Position numbers and translations under genes: made by a program | The notes under the pieces: model-generated | Databases searched by the model: none | What the model saw: only the letters and a program-made list of their open reading frames with translations | What the model was told of the DNA's origin: nothing | NCBI RefSeq assembly: GCF_029784165.1 | Contig: NC_073696.1 | Location: forward strand, 261,746,494-261,810,493 | Source: Wyeomyia smithii | Lineage: Eukaryota; Arthropoda; Insecta; Diptera; Culicidae | DNA: 64,000 nucleotides | Direction: 5' to 3' | Shown here: piece after piece, positions 11,460-22,725 of the stretch | Numbering within the stretch: position 1 is the stretch's first letter | Layout of the letters: every line of letters starts with the position of its first letter

Positions 11460-13199
11460 ACCTTTGGTTAACTCAAGGACATTCTGCCACACGAATAACT
11501 CCAGCTGAATTGGACATCACAGCAAGTGCTAATGGCACAGAATCACGGAAAGGAACAGTCTGCCGTGATGTGCCCTGGTGGGACGAAACTCTTAGCAACC
11601 TTCGTCGGGAGGCTAGACGTTTGGTCAACAGGGCTAAAATCACGTCCAACTGGGATGCTATAATTATTCTGTGAGAGCATTCGGATTCTGCCTGAGGCAA
11701 CGCGACTGCACAAGCGATGTCCAAATATCATACAAATGGTCTTGGGCAACTGAAAAAGGGAGATGGAAGTATGACTGTCACTACCGAAAAAACGCTGGAA
11801 ATACTTATGAACATTTCACTTTCCTGGCTCGAAAGTGACCTCCTGGCCGAACCTTGAAGAGCTACAGGGCCTTAGGTCTAGTTCACGGCGGCTTCTATCA
11901 ACTCGGCTTTTTTGAGCCCATGTAGTCACCAGGACCGGATGACATTCTACTAATTTTTCTGCAGAAATCGGCCGGAATCATCATGTCCGAACTCGTTAGC
12001 CTGTTTCGAGCCAGACAGCTGGTGAAACGTCAAGGTGGTGTTTATACCAAATCCGAGCAAAAAAAGACAAGCTTTCAGTTGATGGAGAAAACTACGGATA
12101 CTACTCACTGCACATAAAAGCATATGGAAATGATCACGATTGAGAAAATTGCAAATAATAATTTCTAAAACGACCTGCGTTTATTATTATTCCTAATTGT
12201 GTCTGCCATATGAACAGTTTATTTTAACTCGACATTTTTGGGTCATATTTACGAACTGCAACATGAACGGGTGCATGTTATTTACCAAAGAGCAATAACA
12301 GCTGATAGACGAAAGCTCGTTCGACATAGAGTCTACACCAAAATTCCTATAGTGACCACTTTAATTCCATTCATCCTGATGCTAAGAAGGATTTCTGGAA
12401 ACAGTTGTCAGAATACTTTAACTTTGGATTTTTTTTTCGAAAATACACAGAGGTTTTAATCAGTTGTAATATCCCTAGCTTGTTTTAAATTGAACCTTGC
12501 AAACATGAACTGTGTTTTAACTAACTTAAACCAATGATATTTTTATGTGAACACTTTTTTTTTAACTGATAACAAATGTGAAATGTTGTTTATAAAAGAC
12601 GATTGAATATATACTTAGGATGGGCCTCGTGAGGTTCGGTATTTTCCCACTATTTTTCAGAAGAAACTTTTATATTTCATCATGTCATACGAAAATTTGA
12701 ACAAAATTAGGTACATTGGCAGCACAAACTTAAATTTGCCTGAAGTCATATAAGGCTTTTATACTTTCACCGCATCCGCAGCGACTTGCCCTTACATAAT
12801 CATCAATATACTTATCAACAAGGTAAATACAATGGAACCGCTTTTCATTGCCTAGTGACGAAGATCTAGAAGTCACTGTAATATAGCGAAACAGCGGTCT
12901 GCGATTTTCTTGATATTGAGGGAGCTTTCGATAACACGTGCTTTGCATAAATTTACACGGCTCTACAAAATAAAGGAGTCTACAATACAACAATGAGTTG
13001 GATCCATGCAACGGGAGATAGGTCTGTCACAGTGAAAAAATATCTTCAAGGGGGAGTTCTCTCATCACCGTTACGGACGTTCTCCAAACCGAGCTATCGC
13101 AACTAGGCTACGAAGTCATTGATTGTGCTGATGATGTAGTCTTTATTGTTCGGGGAAAATGTTATGCAACTTTATCTAGTCGCATGCAAACGACCCTTA

Positions 13200-13340
13200 A
13201 CCCTTCAACGGGCCAAGGCTAAAAAAAATGTCATTCATTTTTATTGTTTATTTTTGATCACTTATCATAACTCGCAATTATCAAGCAGAAAAAAACGGAA
13301 GTTGTTGGTGGCAATATAGTTGCCACTGCCTTATAAAGGG
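13200..13340. mobile_element. Small inverted-repeat element next to the composite MITE
   Basis: Starts with ACCCTTCAACGGGCCAAGGC and ends with CCTTATAAAGGGTT, an imperfect terminal inverted repeat, and sits between the LINE fragment and the larger foldback element. No coding capacity. Confidence 0.4.
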
Positions 13341-13343
13341 TTA

Positions 13344-14211
13344 AGGTATGTTTAGACTATCTGATTTATTCATCTTATTCGAGCTGGTTGCTCGAAAATA
13401 TATCAAATGCAATGCTGGTTTAAGGTACGTTTAGACTATTAGACATGTCGGTCTGATTTTGAACACTGCAGAAATCGAAAGTCTGCTCGATTTGCCGTTC
13501 GACATAGTCTGTCGAACCTGTTTTTATGGCGGTGTTCACACTGCTTGCACAAGTCGAAAGGAAGAACTGCCAAATGAATGTCAAATGAATTCTTTTCTCT
13601 ATTTTAATATTTGCCAGCACACAAAAAAACAAAAACGATGTTGGTTATGGAAAGCAAAAACAACAAATTGAAAAAAATCAAAGATTGCTATGTTCTTGGA
13701 GTCGAACGAAAAATAGAAACGTTCCTATTCCATTCGACATATCGAACGGCATGTCGAATCATAATATCGAATAGGTGTAAACGTAAACCAACATTGCATT
13801 CGATATATTTTCAAGCAATCTGCTCGAATCAGATGAAAAAATCAGATAGTCTAAACATACTTTTACGCTTACACCTATTCGATATTGTGATTCGACATGC
13901 CGTTCGATATGTCGAATGGAATAGGAACGTTTCTATTTCAAGTTCGACTCCAAGAACATAGCTACCTTTGATTTTTTTCAGTTTTTATTTTGGCTTTTTA
14001 TAACAAACATAATTTTCGTTTTTGTGTGCTGGCAAGTATTGAAATGGAGAAAAGAATTCATTTGACATTCATTCGGCAGTTCTTCCTTTTGATTTGTGCA
14101 AGCAGTGTGAACACCGCCATACGAACAGGTCCGACAAAGTAAATCGAGCAGACCTTTGATGTCTGCAGTGGTCAAAATCAGACCGACATGTCTAATAGTC
14201 TAAACGTACCT
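13344..14211. mobile_element. Composite foldback element with interleaved inverted repeats
   Basis: Four blocks in the order A (13344-13419), B (13423-13782), A' (13783-13862), B' (13865-14211), where A' and B' are reverse complements of A and B. Three block ends carry AGGTAYGTTTAGACTAT next to TTA, including 13341-13343, 13420-13422 and 14212-14214, suggesting a 3-bp TTA duplication of Harbinger type. The B arms are about 350 bp with some divergence. The open frames inside are palindrome artefacts: the same short peptide appears on opposite strands of the two arms. Confidence 0.7.
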
Positions 14212-14860
14212 TTAGCCCCACCTCCCAGTGGTGCTTATGAGAAGAACTGAGCGTTAACCCCACTAAAACAGTCATTATACCCTTCACGTAGCAAAGGATG
14301 CATCTATTCACTCCTCCACTATTGAATGGAGTAAGACTAAGTTTCAGTTTTCAGTAACATACATCTATACTACGATATGTGTGAATCGCAACTATACACA
14401 TGCTAAAATCGTATTTTTCAGGCAGTCAGGCTACACTTGGTACTGGCATTAAATCTGTCACATGTGTTTCCAGACAAGTCTAGAAGTGCATTGTAACACT
14501 TAGGGATTTTTCCCGTCTCAACAAAGCAATTCATTGGACCAGAATCGTTTCGGGGTACCTCTGTATCTGCCGTTAAAGGTGAACTAAGGCTAGAAATAGC
14601 AACACACGCAGGCTTTCAGACAAACCAAGCAGTTTATGTACCCCAACTTTGCGGCTACCAAAAGGGTACTTAGTTTACATCGTAGTGAACTACGCATCAT
14701 CACGGGACACCTCACTGGACACTGTCCTACTCTTTATCGGCAAAGTCCCAAACGACAACTGCCGCTTTTGCAACACGGGGCTTTTGCTTCATCGAGGTTC
14801 AACTTTTTCGGAAGTTACCTTTCAATTACACACTAGTTATGAAGTACCAAGGGGGCAAAT

Positions 14861-17026
14861 GCCCCGGGCCTCACGATTCGAGAGGCCCCTCTAGTCTAGA
14901 GCTAGATGGTAAGACAGAGTGATTTTTTTTGCTTGTCACCTTCCAGTAAAGCGCCCCACGAAAATATCTACCCCGGGCCCCCACCTCCTAAATCAGGCCC
15001 TGGAAGTACCGATCCAAAAACGGTCGCTGGATTTTTCAACCATGGTTTACAACCAACTGGCTCAACTCCATCAATGAGTTCGAGCATCTTGTAATCTGTG
15101 TAAAGCAATCAGAGCTCGCTACAAAACACATCAACACAACACAGTTCCAATATGTGAGAAGAGCAGAATGAATATTTACCGTTTGCTTCTTGTCCAGCAT
15201 AAGCGCTGCGTGTACCAATTTTTTACACTACACTTTTTTTGTTTTGTACTGTGTTTCTGCTGCTCGTAGAAAAATTAACATACACAAGAATGGCGAATCA
15301 TCCTAATGAGAATACACACAAGTACGTCACAGTGTGCACTGCTGAGATAAATTCGGAGGCATTCAAAGAGTCAACTAGCGTGACGGGCGGCTGGATTTAT
15401 TTTTCAATTTCGAGATGCAAAGCAAACAACGCAATTTATTTCTTTTACCTTCATGCTCAAGAGCGTAATGTCGTTTCGCGTGAGAAAGCTCACACCAGTT
15501 CATTATCTCTCTGGATAGATATTTTAGATTCCCCCGCGGTGTTTTGCATAATCCTAAGATATAGGTACATGACTTTTTGATCTCTTCAAGCAAGTGCGTC
15601 GCTTTGTCCACCATTGTGAGAGCAGTTGTTTTTGCAGTGAAAGCTAATCTCCCACACGTTAGTGTGAGAAGAAAAGATTGTTTCTAGTGTTAGTTTTATG
15701 TTTCCTTCGATCAAATTAACCTAAGGGCTTGAAAATGACACAAAAGGCTGGTTCTAAATTTTACCGAGTATTAAATTTTTGTTTCAGCCAGTATTTACGA
15801 AAATTATTTATTTATTGAGAAATTTATAAGTTACTGTAAAATAAAAATGAATACATCAAATGTAACATCGAAAAGTACGATTTCCGAACGTAAAGCACTT
15901 TAAATTAATAAAACTTTGCAAGAAAATCGTGAAAACCACCAGTTTTTGATGTATTTCTGAGACATTTGATTTAAAAAAAATCGATTTCCAACACTTCATA
16001 AACACTATCCGTGAATTTTTGAGTCAAACAAAGAGTGCAACTTTGACCGCTTTGAGGCACCACTTCCCGAAGTCTGGTTGAGCTGAAATTTTGCATGGGA
16101 ACTTTGTTCGAATTTTACTTATTGCGCGCGAGTAATTAGGTACATAAAAAATGCTCAATTTTTTTTTGGTTTGGCTGAAACTTTTTTATAAGCTAAAGAT
16201 GTCATTTTGTGCTATAAGTGATTTTTTCTTGCATTGATGTTTACGAATATTTTTAGAGCAGGTTTTTTGATCTTAGGCAAAGTTGTTGATAATCATTTTG
16301 TTTTTTTTTCGAAAAAATATACACCACAAAAAACTGACAAAAAAATAAAAAGGATAAAAAAACATAAAAGAAAAAATAAAAATTTATTACCTCAAAAGAT
16401 AATTTTCTAATTTTTTTTCTTTTGTAAAACCTAAAAAAGTTTAGCCAAACATGGAGAGATAAGAGAAAAAAGTTGAAATTTTTAAAATTGGAAACATTTT
16501 CTAGAGCCAGAACAAGTTGTTTGATTGGCGTAATGCCTTCCGCAAAGTTGTAGACAATAATTATCATTTTAGAAAAAATATACACAAACAAATGAAGAAA
16601 CAAAACACAGCAAGTTCCTTTAAACTTAATATCTCGAAAAACCCACATTTTTCAAATTTGTTTATTTATGGAAACAACACAACATAGTTGGGGTATGAAC
16701 TAGAAGTGAAGAAATCAGATACTAGAAATATTCTTTCTCATTAATAGACACTCGGCGGAGGAAATAGTCCTGAAGTTTGATACATGTAAGCACAAAATCA
16801 GGGACATGAGAAAATTTGAAAAATGAGCTGTTTGAGATAATCAATTTCCTTAATCTTTTGATTTTAGTTTTCGCTGGAAATTTTTTTTTCAGCCGTGTTT
16901 ATTTTCTCGGAAAGACGAAATTATTATCTATAACTTTGCCCAAGACGTCACACCGATCAAACAGTTCGTTCTGGCTCTAAAAATATTTGTAATCATCATA
17001 TACCCTTTTGACCAATTACTAGTCAT
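14861..17026. other. Repeat-derived intergenic DNA
   Basis: No gene recognised. 14840-15010 has a GC-rich block (GGGGGCAAATGCCCCGGGCC, then GGGCCCCCACC) that looks like part of a dispersed repeat. 15950-17020 is AT-rich with recurring phrases such as GCAAAGTTGTTGATAATCATTTT and GCAAAGTTGTAGACAATAATT. The 131-codon minus-strand frame there is a low-complexity K/F-rich artefact. Confidence 0.35.
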
Positions 17027-17944
17027 AAAAAAGTAGGAGGGTGGTATTCAAGACACGACCGCATGACGTTGGACTACGGTATTCTTATATTCCATTAAAA
17101 CAAATAATAGAGAGAATTGCAACTCTAGCATTTGCTGCAATTTTATCTAACAGTGCATTTCTGGATGCTGAGACGTTAAAACGTTATAAATAATAATATA
17201 TACTAAAAGAACGGATATCTTCTATTTAATCGCTGTCATTTCATACATATTCGAATCAACCCTTTGTTTGCTGCACTACCAAGACAATCATTTAATTAAG
17301 CGAATTGGTAAAATTTTCCTATCTAAGCAAAAAGCAAACTTTACGAAACTATCTGAAATTGGAGCCCAGAACGATTCAACCGAAAATTTTAAATTTGAAA
17401 ATTGTTTGACATTTAATCGATAAAACTCATGCTAGGTTAGTTCCAGCCCAGCATATAACTTCATGTATTTGAAAAAAAAAAAACGTTTGGTTCAATAACT
17501 CAATATAGCAAGAGCTCAATCACACGTTTTTCGGTAGTTGTTATCAAGGTTTGGGCGAGTGACAGGAAAATATCTTAACTTCTTCAGTTGTGATTTAGAG
17601 CATTTCTAATTGTTTTGTTATTTTTCACGATAGTGACAAGTTTGTTTCTTTCTCTGTGTGCGAGAAACAAAATCAAAACCGCGCACCGAGAAACAAAAAC
17701 GAAAATTTAATGAATGCTCATTGAGAAAACTTGCAACTCTTTTTACCAATAATTTATGATACTCAAAAGAACCCGTTTTGATCTAAATCAAATTTCTAGT
17801 AAATAAGTGTTGATCATTCATAGGTAGTAATTTTTCCTCGATGAATAAAGACTGGCTGAAGAAGTTAAAATCGCTGCTGTAAAATCAAATTCACAACTGT
17901 GTTCGTTAAGACGTTTTAATATTTTCAATGACAATAATAATCTT

Positions 17945-18290
17945 CGATAAACTCCCGCTATAGTTATTCACACACATGCTATAACTATCTAAACACGCGT
18001 TAAAACTATTCATACACACGCTGTAGCTATAGCTATCCATACACACGCTATTCCTTTCCATACATCCGATACAACTATCTATACACACGCATAAGCTATC
18101 CAACCATGTGCTATTACTTTCCATACATACGCTATAACTAATCATTACACACGCAGCAGCTATCCACACACAAGCTATAACTATCCGTACACACGCTGAA
18201 GATATACACGCAATAGCCATAATATGCTACACATGCTAGTGTCTTACACACGCTATAGCTAGCCATACACACGCAACAGCGCCATCCCTA
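17945..18290. repeat. Degenerate minisatellite, about 20-bp units
   Basis: Repeats of the form CTATCCATACACACGCTATA with substitutions and length changes. The spurious minus-strand frame across it reads as repeated CMDS-like peptides and is not a gene. The same array is at 60670-61025 in copy 2. Confidence 0.8.
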
Positions 18291-18614
18291 TCATCGCAAA
18301 TGTCATAGCAATACAGATGCACATACGCTATATGTGCACACTGCACACACACTAAATGGCGGTAGCTTTCCTAGTGGCGGTGCTGGCTCGTGCATTTTCT
18401 GGCTGTTTTCACCAACGATATCTGAATTGGATTACCGCTGGTGGGGTCCAACTCAGATCGAAGGAGAACCGAACTGAATGAAGAAATGCAGCTTCCCACT
18501 ACCTCCGCCGCTGCTGCCTGATACCACCGCTCTGCTTCTGCTGCAGCTCAGTTTGGCCGCTGGAATCAGCCACCGCTGCTGATTATACAAGACCGGCCTG
18601 GTGGCCTTTCATTT

Positions 18615-19000
18615 GTTAACTGACGACTGCTATGAGACGACACAGGCTATTATATAGCCCAAAGCAAAAATCCATCCGCGAGCAAACAAGAAGCGAGCTT
18701 GTGATTGGTTGAATGTGCACGACTTTTAACACAACTTTTAACTAGTTTAGTATCGAAAACATATTTAAATTATTATATGCCAATCTTGCGCAATATTTCC
18801 CCTATCAATCAAGCCATTGGTGTTTAGAATCTGTTCAGTGGTAATGATAAAAGAAGCATTTTAAAACGGTGTTGAAACACCTGTTGCAGCTACCGAAAGC
18901 GAGCTCGTTATTGGTTGAAAGCTGTGAGACTGTTTACAAAGTCAGATCGGTTGTATCCGTTAGTGTCGACTGTGCTTGTGAAGAGAGGTGGTGATTGGTT
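18615..19000 (-). promoter_or_regulatory. Promoter-like block in the dispersed repeat (copy 1)
   Basis: Read on the minus strand: CCAAT sequences at 18998-18994, 18914-18910, 18820-18816 and 18708-18704, then a TATA-like TATATAATAG at 18656-18647 and an arthropod initiator TCAGT with its A at 18621, 35 bp downstream of the TATA start. This order and spacing match a pol II core promoter with upstream CCAAT boxes. A transcript would run into the GC-rich block and the minisatellite. Function is inferred only. Confidence 0.4.
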
Positions 19001-19091
19001 GCTCGGTATGATTTAGACAATCGATGTGATTTATCAATTTTTCAATAGTGTATCTCGAACAATAGGTTATTTTTGTTACATAAATTCAACC

Positions 19092-20457
19092 GTAAAAGAA
19101 TTTCTGATCGGTTGATGCCAAAACCTCGAAATTCTGAAAAGAAATGACAGATGTATAAGCGCTCAAAACCTGACCACTTTTCCCTGGTTTTCCCCGGTTG
19201 AATTACTAGATTTTCAAATTCAGGTGCCTAACTTCGATATAGACGTTAGTCCAACGTCAAAAATACCAAAAGCACAAAACGACATCTGAAATTCTGGATT
19301 TTGCATAAAACATACTTGACCTGTAAGGTGTTTTAAATGAAGTCTGCCAAAGGCTAAACATTTATGTTGAAAAGATCGCTATTTTTTATTTTTCATTTTT
19401 TTTTTGAGGTGAAAACACAGGAAGTTTATAGAGGTCACAGAGGAATGATCATTTTCATTTATTTGGACAACTTTCATTAATTTTGGACAACTTAAGCCTT
19501 CCCGATATTTTATACTTGGAAGGGTCGCTTTTTTAACAACGAAGGTGTTAAAAAACAACGATTTTCTTCTCTTTTTTTTGTAATATAGCACCAGCCGCCG
19601 TGCGAGATTGTTGTTAGATCTGCTTTTTAGGGGAAACATAGTTCTTCTCGTCTCTAAATCTAATTTCTCTGCGTAGCTTTTTTAACCTCGAAAATTTAAA
19701 AAAAGAGCCGCCTTTTTTAAAACATACTGAGACCCTCTTAATCCAACCTGCGAAAAAAAAATCAGGTAAAAACAACGGAATTTGATTTTGGTAATTCAGC
19801 CGAATGAACGTTTTGAAAAAAAAACTCGTTCAAAACCACCCGCGTAAAACCCCGCATACATTTAGAAATCCGCATGTAAGACACGTAGAAACCGCGAAAA
19901 AACTATTTTAGCCTCCGTTTCGGTCCGGTCCGAAAAGACTTTGAAAGCTACGGTCCGATCGGTCTCCGGGCCAGACTTTTCGGATTCTACCCGGTCCAAT
20001 GTCGAACACTACCCAAGCCAAGACCACATAGGCCTTTTCCGAACCTATTCTGGATATCTTAAGTCCTGAACATGAACCATATCCCATCATGTAATACCTC
20101 AAATTACTCCGAATTCGAAAGCTAGCTTATAAATCAGAGGGAGGAGGATCAGATATCATCATATGTGCATTAGGGTTTAAAAACATCCTTTGGAGCATTT
20201 ATAACACTAACTGGTTTTTGAGAATAATTCTTTGATTATGACTAAAACAGTGTCAAACCAAATTAAATCTTTGTACTTCTTGACTGTAATTGAAAAAACT
20301 AAAAATAAATCAAAGCAAAAATGTATCTAGAAAATATACTTTAAAAGACGATAAAGGGATTGCATTTTAAACAATGTGACTTTAACCACACTGTCATGAA
20401 GGTGTTTTGATCTTTCACAATGTTACAATGTTACTATTGGAAGTGGCCGTCGAAGCA
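19092..20457. other. Intergenic DNA with small repeats
   Basis: No gene recognised. 19915-20000 has a GGTCCGGTCCGAAAAG-type motif repeated in varied form (CGGTCCGATCGGTC, CGGGCCAGAC), probably part of a dispersed repeat. Confidence 0.3.
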
Positions 20458-20661
20458 TAGCTAAGCCTTGGCATTCCGATTCGGTACTCGACCTCCTGTT
20501 TTTTATACACAGACCTCGCAGCCAACTGATTAGAGTACAGGACAATTGCGGGGCTAGCGCTAGATCCCCTACTGACTTTAACAGTCTCTCCCAAGCCGAG
20601 ACTCGAACCTACGACAACTGGCTTGTTAGGCCAGCATCGTACCTCGAGACCAACTGGGAGA
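20458..20661 (-). mobile_element. tRNA-headed SINE resembling mosquito SINE200, copy 2
   Basis: On the minus strand it starts TCTCCCAGTTGGTCTCGAGG, with A box GGTACGATGCTGGCCTAACA, B box GGTTCGAGTCTCGG and the body block CTAGCCCCGCAATTGTCCTG, ending near CGAATCGGAATGCCAAGGC. It is more complete than the copy at 11188 and gives the better picture of the family. Confidence 0.75.
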
Positions 20662-20890
20662 TAGAAGAGCTCATATCTTTTGCTAAAAACTGCCGGATAT
20701 CGACATAACAAATGTTCCGAGTCTTTTTTTCCTTGCCACATAGGCGACATGTATCATTTTAATTTTTGTTTTTATAATTTTCAGGTGATGACGTCTCGAG
20801 CAGAACAAAGGTATGTAAAGGTAGTCAATTCGATAGAAATTGCGGTCGTACATGATTTGATCGGCGGCTTCTTTTTGCTTGTTCAAAAAT
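20662..20890 (-). pseudogene. Possible LTR-element gag zinc-knuckle remnant
   Basis: On the minus strand the sequence beside the SINE reads in two frames as fragments like CRLCGKEKKTRNIC or GKKDSEHLLCRYPAVF, reminiscent of the Cys-rich knuckles of insect gypsy-type Gag proteins. The pattern is incomplete and frameshifted. It could equally be chance similarity. Confidence 0.2.
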
Positions 20891-21190
20891 AATTGGCTCT
20901 ATTCCTCCTCTATTTTTCTTGTTAGATACAATACAAACTGTATAGTTGAATAATTGTTTGACTGTAACTCAATTACTGAACTACCAGTACTTCATAGAGT
21001 GTAACAAATGTAAATGTACGAATTTAATCTTTTAAAACAAACCTTTATCTTCTCAATACTTTTTTATTGAGATGATCATCATCTTTATTTTTAATAAAAA
21101 AAATCTTCGTCTTAACTTACTCCAGAATTTTATTGTTAACAATTAACAGTAGACTATAACTATATTGGCCATACCGTGCCTAGCACAACT
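20891..21190. other. AT-rich spacer before the full-length LINE
   Basis: Nothing recognisable; ends at the left target-site duplication of the LINE. Confidence 0.4.
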
Positions 21191-21203
21191 AACGGTATAA
21201 TGA
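21191..21203. repeat. Left target-site duplication of the full-length LINE
   Basis: AACGGTATAATGA here is repeated exactly at 25604-25616, directly after the poly-A tail. This fixes both ends of the element. Confidence 0.9.
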
Positions 21204-21402
21204 GTGCGTCTTGAACTGTCCTACAGATCAGACGTTTTTTCGGTTGCTTGTGGACTGGTCTTCGACTGCCTATAGCTTCAAAGTTTGTGTTTTGTCAGTG
21301 TGTCTTTTAAAGACTACCTGAAAGTTATTTACCATCAGTCTTTCTCAAGATTACCTACTTTAAAATTTAACATTTGTTTTAACTTTTTTCGTATCACCTG
21401 AA

Positions 21403-22725
21403 ATGGCTGGACGGAAAAAGAAACCTCGCATCGCTGCGGGGAGGAAAAGAGAGGCATCTCTTTCTGACACATCGAGTGTCTGTAGTGACAATCCTTTTGA
21501 TATTTTGCCTGAGCAAGAAGCTGGTGAAATGGATGTTACCAATAATGAAACTATACAAAATATAAAATCTTTAAAAAAGGAGAAAGTTCCACCTATTGTG
21601 GTAACTATTTCTTCTGAATTTAATATATTCAAAAAGGAACTTTCAACGTTTGTTTCTGACGTTGAAGTTACCTATCAAATTGGCCGTAGAGGTGAATGCC
21701 GCTTATTAGCCGACTCAGTAAAGGGTCGTGATCGTCTTGTTCAGTATTTAACTGACAAGATGTACAAATTTTTTACATATGACACCAAGAACGCCAAGCC
21801 GTTCAAGGTTGTCTTGAAAGGTCTCACCAACGATCAAACCGTTGATGAGATCAAACTTACTTTAACAGAATTACTCGGCATAGCCCCTACACAAGTAATT
21901 CTAATGAAACAAAAATCACGAGGCGAAAACAGTCAGAGAACTGGAATTTCCCTTGTTAATTATTTAATTCATTTTAACCGCAATGAGGTTAACAACTTAA
22001 AATTTTTTGAAAAAGCACATGCTTTGTATAATGTGCGTGTAAAGTGGGAAACTTATAGGAAGTATGGCGGAGGTGAAAAGCATATCACCCAATGCCGTAC
22101 TTGCCAACGTTATGGCCATGGTTCCAAATTCTGTAACATGGACCAAAAATGTCTTAATTGTGGAGACTCTTCTCACAAAAACGACACATGTCCTGTGAAA
22201 GAGAGTAAAAATTTTCGCTGTGCGAATTGTAACGGCAACCATATGTCAAATTTTTATCAATGCCCAGTCCGTTTAGCAATTGTTAAGGCAAGGCAAGGTA
22301 AACAAAATTCAATTTCTCAATTAAAACCAACTTCAAAACAAAATTTTCCAAGCGTACCAGTGACGCATAGTTTACCTACTCCTTTGCATACCCGTTTAAC
22401 TTATGCACAGGTTACAGGTAGTTCGAACATTATACCGCCTAGTGTTGGTAGTTCGAAAATGACCGTTAATGTGGGTAAGCAAAACACGCTAGAAAATAAT
22501 TGTACACCTATTACTCCAGCTAATATTGCTGCCGAAAATATTTTTTCTAATGTCAACTGCCTGGGGCCTATTACGGCAGGTAAACTTTCTTTTTTGCAAC
22601 AGGCAATGTTCGATCTTATGAACGCCATGTTGCAGGCAAAATCAATGTTTGAAGCCATTCAAATAGGCACAAATTTTACTATTGAAATTGTTTCTAATTT
22701 AAAATTTAGCAATGATTTTAAATAA
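21403..22725 (+). CDS. LINE ORF1: Gag-like nucleic-acid-binding protein
   Basis: 440 residues, ATG to TAA without interruption. ORF1 proteins of jockey-type LINEs bind the element RNA in a ribonucleoprotein particle and accompany it to the nucleus. The N-terminus is basic (MAGRKKKPR). Three Cys-His knuckles are visible from about residue 231 to 287: CRTCQRYGHGSKFC and CLNCGDSSHKNDTC (both CX2CX4HX4C), then CANCNGNHMSNFYQC with wider spacing, the usual jockey arrangement. The C-terminal third is Ser/Thr/Asn-rich. The last 14 nt overlap the start of ORF2, which implies reinitiation or a coupled mechanism for ORF2 translation. It appears intact and could still be expressed. Confidence 0.92.
   Translation: MAGRKKKPRIAAGRKREASLSDTSSVCSDNPFDILPEQEAGEMDVTNNETIQNIKSLKKEKVPPIVVTISSEFNIFKKELSTFVSDVEVTYQIGRRGECRLLADSVKGRDRLVQYLTDKMYKFFTYDTKNAKPFKVVLKGLTNDQTVDEIKLTLTELLGIAPTQVILMKQKSRGENSQRTGISLVNYLIHFNRNEVNNLKFFEKAHALYNVRVKWETYRKYGGGEKHITQCRTCQRYGHGSKFCNMDQKCLNCGDSSHKNDTCPVKESKNFRCANCNGNHMSNFYQCPVRLAIVKARQGKQNSISQLKPTSKQNFPSVPVTHSLPTPLHTRLTYAQVTGSSNIIPPSVGSSKMTVNVGKQNTLENNCTPITPANIAAENIFSNVNCLGPITAGKLSFLQQAMFDLMNAMLQAKSMFEAIQIGTNFTIEIVSNLKFSNDFK

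Larger units (their letters stand above)
11460..14860 (+). pseudogene. R1/LOA-like LINE remnant, heavily interrupted
   Basis: Ordered pieces of one ORF2 are visible in changing frames: a linker segment VPWWDETLSNLRREARRLVN (near 11570-11625), LKKGDGSMTVTTEKTLEILM (near 11752-11808), a VKVVFIPNPSKK block (near 12030), a YQQGK...FLDIEGAFDNT block (12815-12935) containing the first RT aspartate, LQGGVLSSPL (near 13050), SVNPTKTVI (near 14255) and, near 14660, LHRSELRIITGHLTGHC from the C-terminal RNase H/zinc region. The catalytic YADD block is degraded. A further unexplained stretch (about 12120-12740) and the inverted-repeat elements at 13200-14211 interrupt it. Many stops; dead. R1/LOA placement rests on motif style and the C-terminal RNase H-like tail. 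Confidence 0.7.
17027..19091. repeat. 2.1-kb dispersed repeat, copy 1 (uninterrupted)
   Basis: Nearly co-linear with 59462-61838 from AAAAAAGTAGGAGGGTGG to ACATAAATTCAACC, with mostly single-base and small indel differences. In order it contains a 5' block ending GACGTTAAAACGTTATAAATA, an AT-rich section, a degenerate minisatellite (17945-18290), a GC-rich block (18355-18600) and a promoter-like block (18615-19000). It lacks the 295-bp palindromic insertion and duplication present in copy 2, so it serves as the empty-site reference. No terminal repeats or target duplications were identified. Confidence 0.8.

Noticed and set aside
13459..14175. Cys-containing peptides in both arms of the foldback element
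   Set aside because: They are the same arm sequence read on opposite strands; no start context, no family, and they differ by frameshifts.
16253..16648. 131-codon minus-strand open frame
   Set aside because: Low-complexity Phe/Lys/Leu-rich translation of A/T runs in repeated intergenic DNA.
17906..18220. Repetitive Cys/Met/Asp/Ser open frame on the minus strand
   Set aside because: It is translation of the CTATCCATACACACG minisatellite. The equivalent in copy 2 is shorter and broken, as expected of non-coding DNA.
17945..18290. CRISPR-like array
   Set aside because: Units are adjacent and degenerate with no spacers, and the sequence is from a eukaryote.
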